Positions 62,601-64,000 of a DNA stretch of 64,000 nucleotides are shown here, in pieces. Source of the stretch: JANNSX01 sp046348995 (GTDB lineage Bacteria; Pseudomonadota; Alphaproteobacteria; Rhizobiales; Hyphomicrobiaceae); NCBI GenBank assembly GCA_046348995.1, contig JAXMDB010000006.1:124001-188000 (forward strand). The letters run 5' to 3'. Within the stretch, counting starts at the first letter, position 1; the number at the start of each line of letters is the position of its first letter. The notes beneath the pieces were generated by a model. It made no database searches, had not been told where the DNA came from, and saw only the letters and a list, made by a program, of their open reading frames with translations. The position numbers were made by a program, and so were the translations under genes.

Positions 62601-63328
62601 TCCTGCGCGATCCTCTCCGCGAGCTTGGCCACATCCAGGCGCAGCTCCGCGTCGACGGGCACGCTGCGCAACGCCTCGCGGCCGAGACCCAGCATCTCGA
62701 AGGCCTTGCCGATCGAGGCGTGCGCCTCGCTCGAGGTGTAGCCGACGAGCTTGCGTCCGCCGAGGCCTTTCGCGCGCGCCTCGCGCCCGAGCGCTTGATC
62801 ACGCGCCGCCGTCAGGGCGATGAGCGTCGCCATCGAGGTGCCGGAGACGAGGAGGCCGCCGGCCGCGGCGGGAAATCCGAAGATCTCCTTCGCCCAGTCG
62901 ATAACTTGCCGCTCGACGTAGACCGCGGCGTGGTCCCGGCCACCGGCATTGACGTTCATGGCGGCGGCGAGCAGCTCGGCGACGACGCCGCCGGCTGTCC
63001 CGGTGCCATGCACCCAGCCGAAGAAGCGCGGATGCGTATTGCCGACGGTGTAGGGGAGAATGAGCCGCTGCGTGTCCGCGATGGTCTTGTCGAGACCCTG
63101 GCCCTGCGCCGGGAGCGGCGCGGCGATCGCCTGCTTGATCAGATCGGGAACCGGCTGCCAGACGGGTCGCTGCGCGGCGTTGGCGACATGGTCGAGGGCG
63201 AGATCGAGTGCGGCATGCGCCTGGGCGCGGTACGCCGTCCAGTCGGCCGGATCGAGGCTCTGGGGCGGCTTTGCCGATGCAACCTGCGGCGCACGAGCAG
63301 GCCGGCGCATGGCGCTTCGACGTGACAT
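59672..63328 (-). CDS. Fused double PLP enzyme: group-II decarboxylase plus a class-V-like PLP domain
   Basis: 1218 residues, more than twice the length of an amino-acid decarboxylase. Residues 25-490 form a group-II decarboxylase (aromatic-amino-acid/tyrosine type): YTVGNTHPRFFGWVHGTGTAGG, LVSGTSMATLIALTAAR, LWLHVDGAFGALA (PLP Asp and stacking region) and PLP Lys317 in DFHKWLHVPYDAGAVL. A joining part (490-690) has no family I know. Residues 690-1215 form a second PLP fold of aminotransferase type: LAASGTDTTFAALALA, VLVDACQMR (PLP Asp) and probable PLP Lys965 in TGSKFFAGPPFSGALLVP. The frame is unbroken. It is convergent with the LysR gene. Roles of both halves are unknown; a two-step conversion of an amino acid is the natural guess. 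Confidence 0.85.
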   Translation of the reverse strand: MSRRSAMRRPARAPQVASAKPPQSLDPADWTAYRAQAHAALDLALDHVANAAQRPVWQPVPDLIKQAIAAPLPAQGQGLDKTIADTQRLILPYTVGNTHPRFFGWVHGTGTAGGVVAELLAAAMNVNAGGRDHAAVYVERQVIDWAKEIFGFPAAAGGLLVSGTSMATLIALTAARDQALGREARAKGLGGRKLVGYTSSEAHASIGKAFEMLGLGREALRSVPVDAELRLDVAKLAERIAQDRASGLEPFAVIATAGTVNTGAVDPLGEIARLAQAEKLWLHVDGAFGALAKLSPEIAPLVAGIETADSIAFDFHKWLHVPYDAGAVLVRDGSRLKASFSTRPDYLQGTERGLAAGEPWFCELGPELSRSFRAFKVWFTLKEHGLTRLGEKIADNCRQASLLANMVRTTRQLELMAPVSLNIVCFRYAMGEAAALDKLNADIVVALQEKGIAAPSTTKLGGKLAIRVNLTNHRTTDEDLRILVDAVLAEGHAQTLSKTAAHPARPPAQRRAHDRSATAKAVSLATRADLAPVVVGCRIHAGDTGKLPFLATAGTITVSSALTHAEPSLAASLRHAAEIALWQRLAGRRTSASLKAAIAIAACRATASDLDTWPRAMRTAALAALPAWLGEVYAAVSAPDHFTRLGLLLGRGSANIRPLLEMQGVESSEIDRILASPALRSEALNLVARLDEAARSAASMIVAGGDPRIALDPVTGANGYGSMPKPVEGELSFASSTASSMTPSAFAAVEALRQRLIADALAGRAPSGIQRETEAIRNALRRKLNLEPGAEIVLAASGTDTTFAALALAKAATGTPLVSLFLAPDETGSGIPKAAAGCHFLGATSLGHEVVAGTPVAGLGGADVTAEWIAIRKPWGAPRPESEIDAEIAERAASIVASGRRCLLHVLDAAKTGIGAPSYAEVDRLAERHGDRLTVLVDACQMRLSSPAVASMLGRGWMVQITGSKFFAGPPFSGALLVPPAIARKAAKSALPAGLALYSGQSEWSGRLAPAAAGLPDTHNPGILARWTAALDEMARFEAVPEADRSAILTRFMREVRQKIEMRPELGLIDAPITDRTSLEAGEGWPSEPTILAFTLASPRRGGHRRLSMDELKRVHRWMLEDLSAVLPVTPSPAEQRAAAARCHLGQPVRVASEGDRVIGALRLCGSARIVTETAMPESSAKETTRRLSGLVAEASVAIDKACLVARHYDVLARSLPF

Positions 63329-63448
63329 GCCGGCTCGGTCCCCGCGTCCGCTCGAAAGGGCCGTCTATCCAGTTGCCGAATCAGCAACGGACCAGCCCTG
63401 GCGAAGGATGCGGAGACGACCGTTAACAAACGGGAAACGTTGAGGAAT

Positions 63449-64000
63449 TCAGGAGGAAATATGGATGATCGGGCCACCCGCCGCAGCCGCGTCGCCGGGA
63501 TCGTGGGTGACGAGGAGCGTCGGCAGTCCGGCCGCCCGCACGCGCTCGAGGACGAAGGACCGGATCTCGTTTCGGAGCGCGGTATCGAGCTTGCTGAACG
63601 GCTCGTCCAAAAGCAACGCGTGCGGCTCGGAGAGGAGCACGCGCAGCAGCGCGACGCGCGCCTTCTGCCCGCCTGAGAGCGTGCCCGGGTCGCGACTACC
63701 GAAATCCTGGAGGCCAGCGTCGGCCAAAGCCTCGCGCACGCGGTCCCGGCGATCCGGCACGTCACGTCCGACGCCGAACAGCAGATTGGACGCGACCGAC
63801 AGATGCGGGAACAGCAACGGATCCTGAAACAGCAGGCCGATGCGGCGCGACTCGGCCGGCAGCGGGGTGACGTCACGGCCGTCGAGCAGCACGCGTCCGG
63901 CGGCCGTGAACGCGGGATCGAGCAGCCCAGCGACGAAGGCGAGCAGCGTCGACTTTCCCGATCCCGACGGGCCCATGACGGTGACGACCTCGCCCGGACC
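63449..64000 (-). CDS. YnjD-like ABC ATPase (5' end outside window)
   Basis: ATPase cut by the window edge; the visible 184 codons start at GPGEVVTVMGPSGSGKST (Walker A). Q-loop is LLFQDPLLFPHLSVASNLLFG, signature LSGGQKARVALLRVLLSEP, Walker B ALLLDEPFSKLD, switch VTHDPGD. The order PAESRRIGLLFQDPLLFPHLSV is close to YnjD, a putative ABC importer ATPase; the matching YnjC permease and YnjB binding protein are expected upstream, outside this window. Its C-terminus is short (PIIHISS), as in YnjD. Confidence 0.87.
   Translation of the reverse strand, partial: GPGEVVTVMGPSGSGKSTLLAFVAGLLDPAFTAAGRVLLDGRDVTPLPAESRRIGLLFQDPLLFPHLSVASNLLFGVGRDVPDRRDRVREALADAGLQDFGSRDPGTLSGGQKARVALLRVLLSEPHALLLDEPFSKLDTALRNEIRSFVLERVRAAGLPTLLVTHDPGDAAAAGGPIIHISS

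Overview
The window is GC-rich DNA from an alphaproteobacterium, most likely of the order Hyphomicrobiales (Rhizobiales). The grounds are the DUF3333-type PstA, the pstA-pstB-phoU-phoB order, the alphaproteobacterial initiator tRNA, the Zur/Znu layout, split GlcDEF, and many short palindromic repeats between genes. No species can be named from the sequence alone.

Layout. 1-3.6 kb: the end of the phosphate-uptake operon (pstA partial, pstB, phoU, phoB). 3.6-10.5 kb: an accessory region with transposase relics, a small cysteine-rich secreted protein, an orphan gene, an excisionase-like HTH protein, and an overlapping trio of site-specific recombinases (two tyrosine, one large serine). The serine recombinase reads into the 3' end of an initiator tRNA-Met gene. 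10.7-14.6 kb: a RidA-family protein, a DHA2 efflux pump, and a flavin amine oxidase translationally coupled to a cupin. 14.6-16.2 kb: about 1.6 kb of gene-free DNA made of several repeat families, including a tandem 185-bp duplication. 16.2-21.3 kb: a dipeptide/nickel-type ABC transporter (two permeases, two ATPases) with an unknown membrane protein inside the operon and no adjacent binding protein. 21.9-25.1 kb: a polar amino-acid ABC transporter. 25.3-28.3 kb: the split glycine decarboxylase GcvPA/GcvPB, with a degenerate IS481 element upstream whose ends and target duplication can be read.

29.5-38.3 kb is a catabolic-looking block: an NAD-kinase-like protein, two SDRs, an EthD protein, two flavoprotein oxidoreductases, an RraA-like protein, an enolase-superfamily enzyme and a ureidoglycine-aminohydrolase-like bicupin. 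38.3-46.9 kb mixes small secreted proteins, purB (with a one-base frameshift), Uma2, a DOPA-dioxygenase-like protein, two alpha/beta hydrolases, glyS and a GNAT protein. 46.9-51.2 kb is a compact zinc operon (zur, a G3E GTPase, a His-rich mini-protein, znuC, znuB, znuA) behind a clear palindromic operator. 51.2-53.4 kb is a lower-GC scar with an IS4-type transposase relic. 53.4-59.7 kb holds a CMD-family protein and glcDEF (glycolate oxidase) divergent from a LysR regulator. 59.7-63.3 kb encodes a 1218-residue protein that appears to join two different PLP-dependent enzymes. The window ends in a YnjD-like ABC ATPase.

Most worth a second look: the tyrosine-tyrosine-serine recombinase operon ending in a tRNA gene, the double-PLP fusion, the purB frameshift, the His-rich zinc-operon protein, the cysteine-rich exported peptide and the dense repeat landscape.
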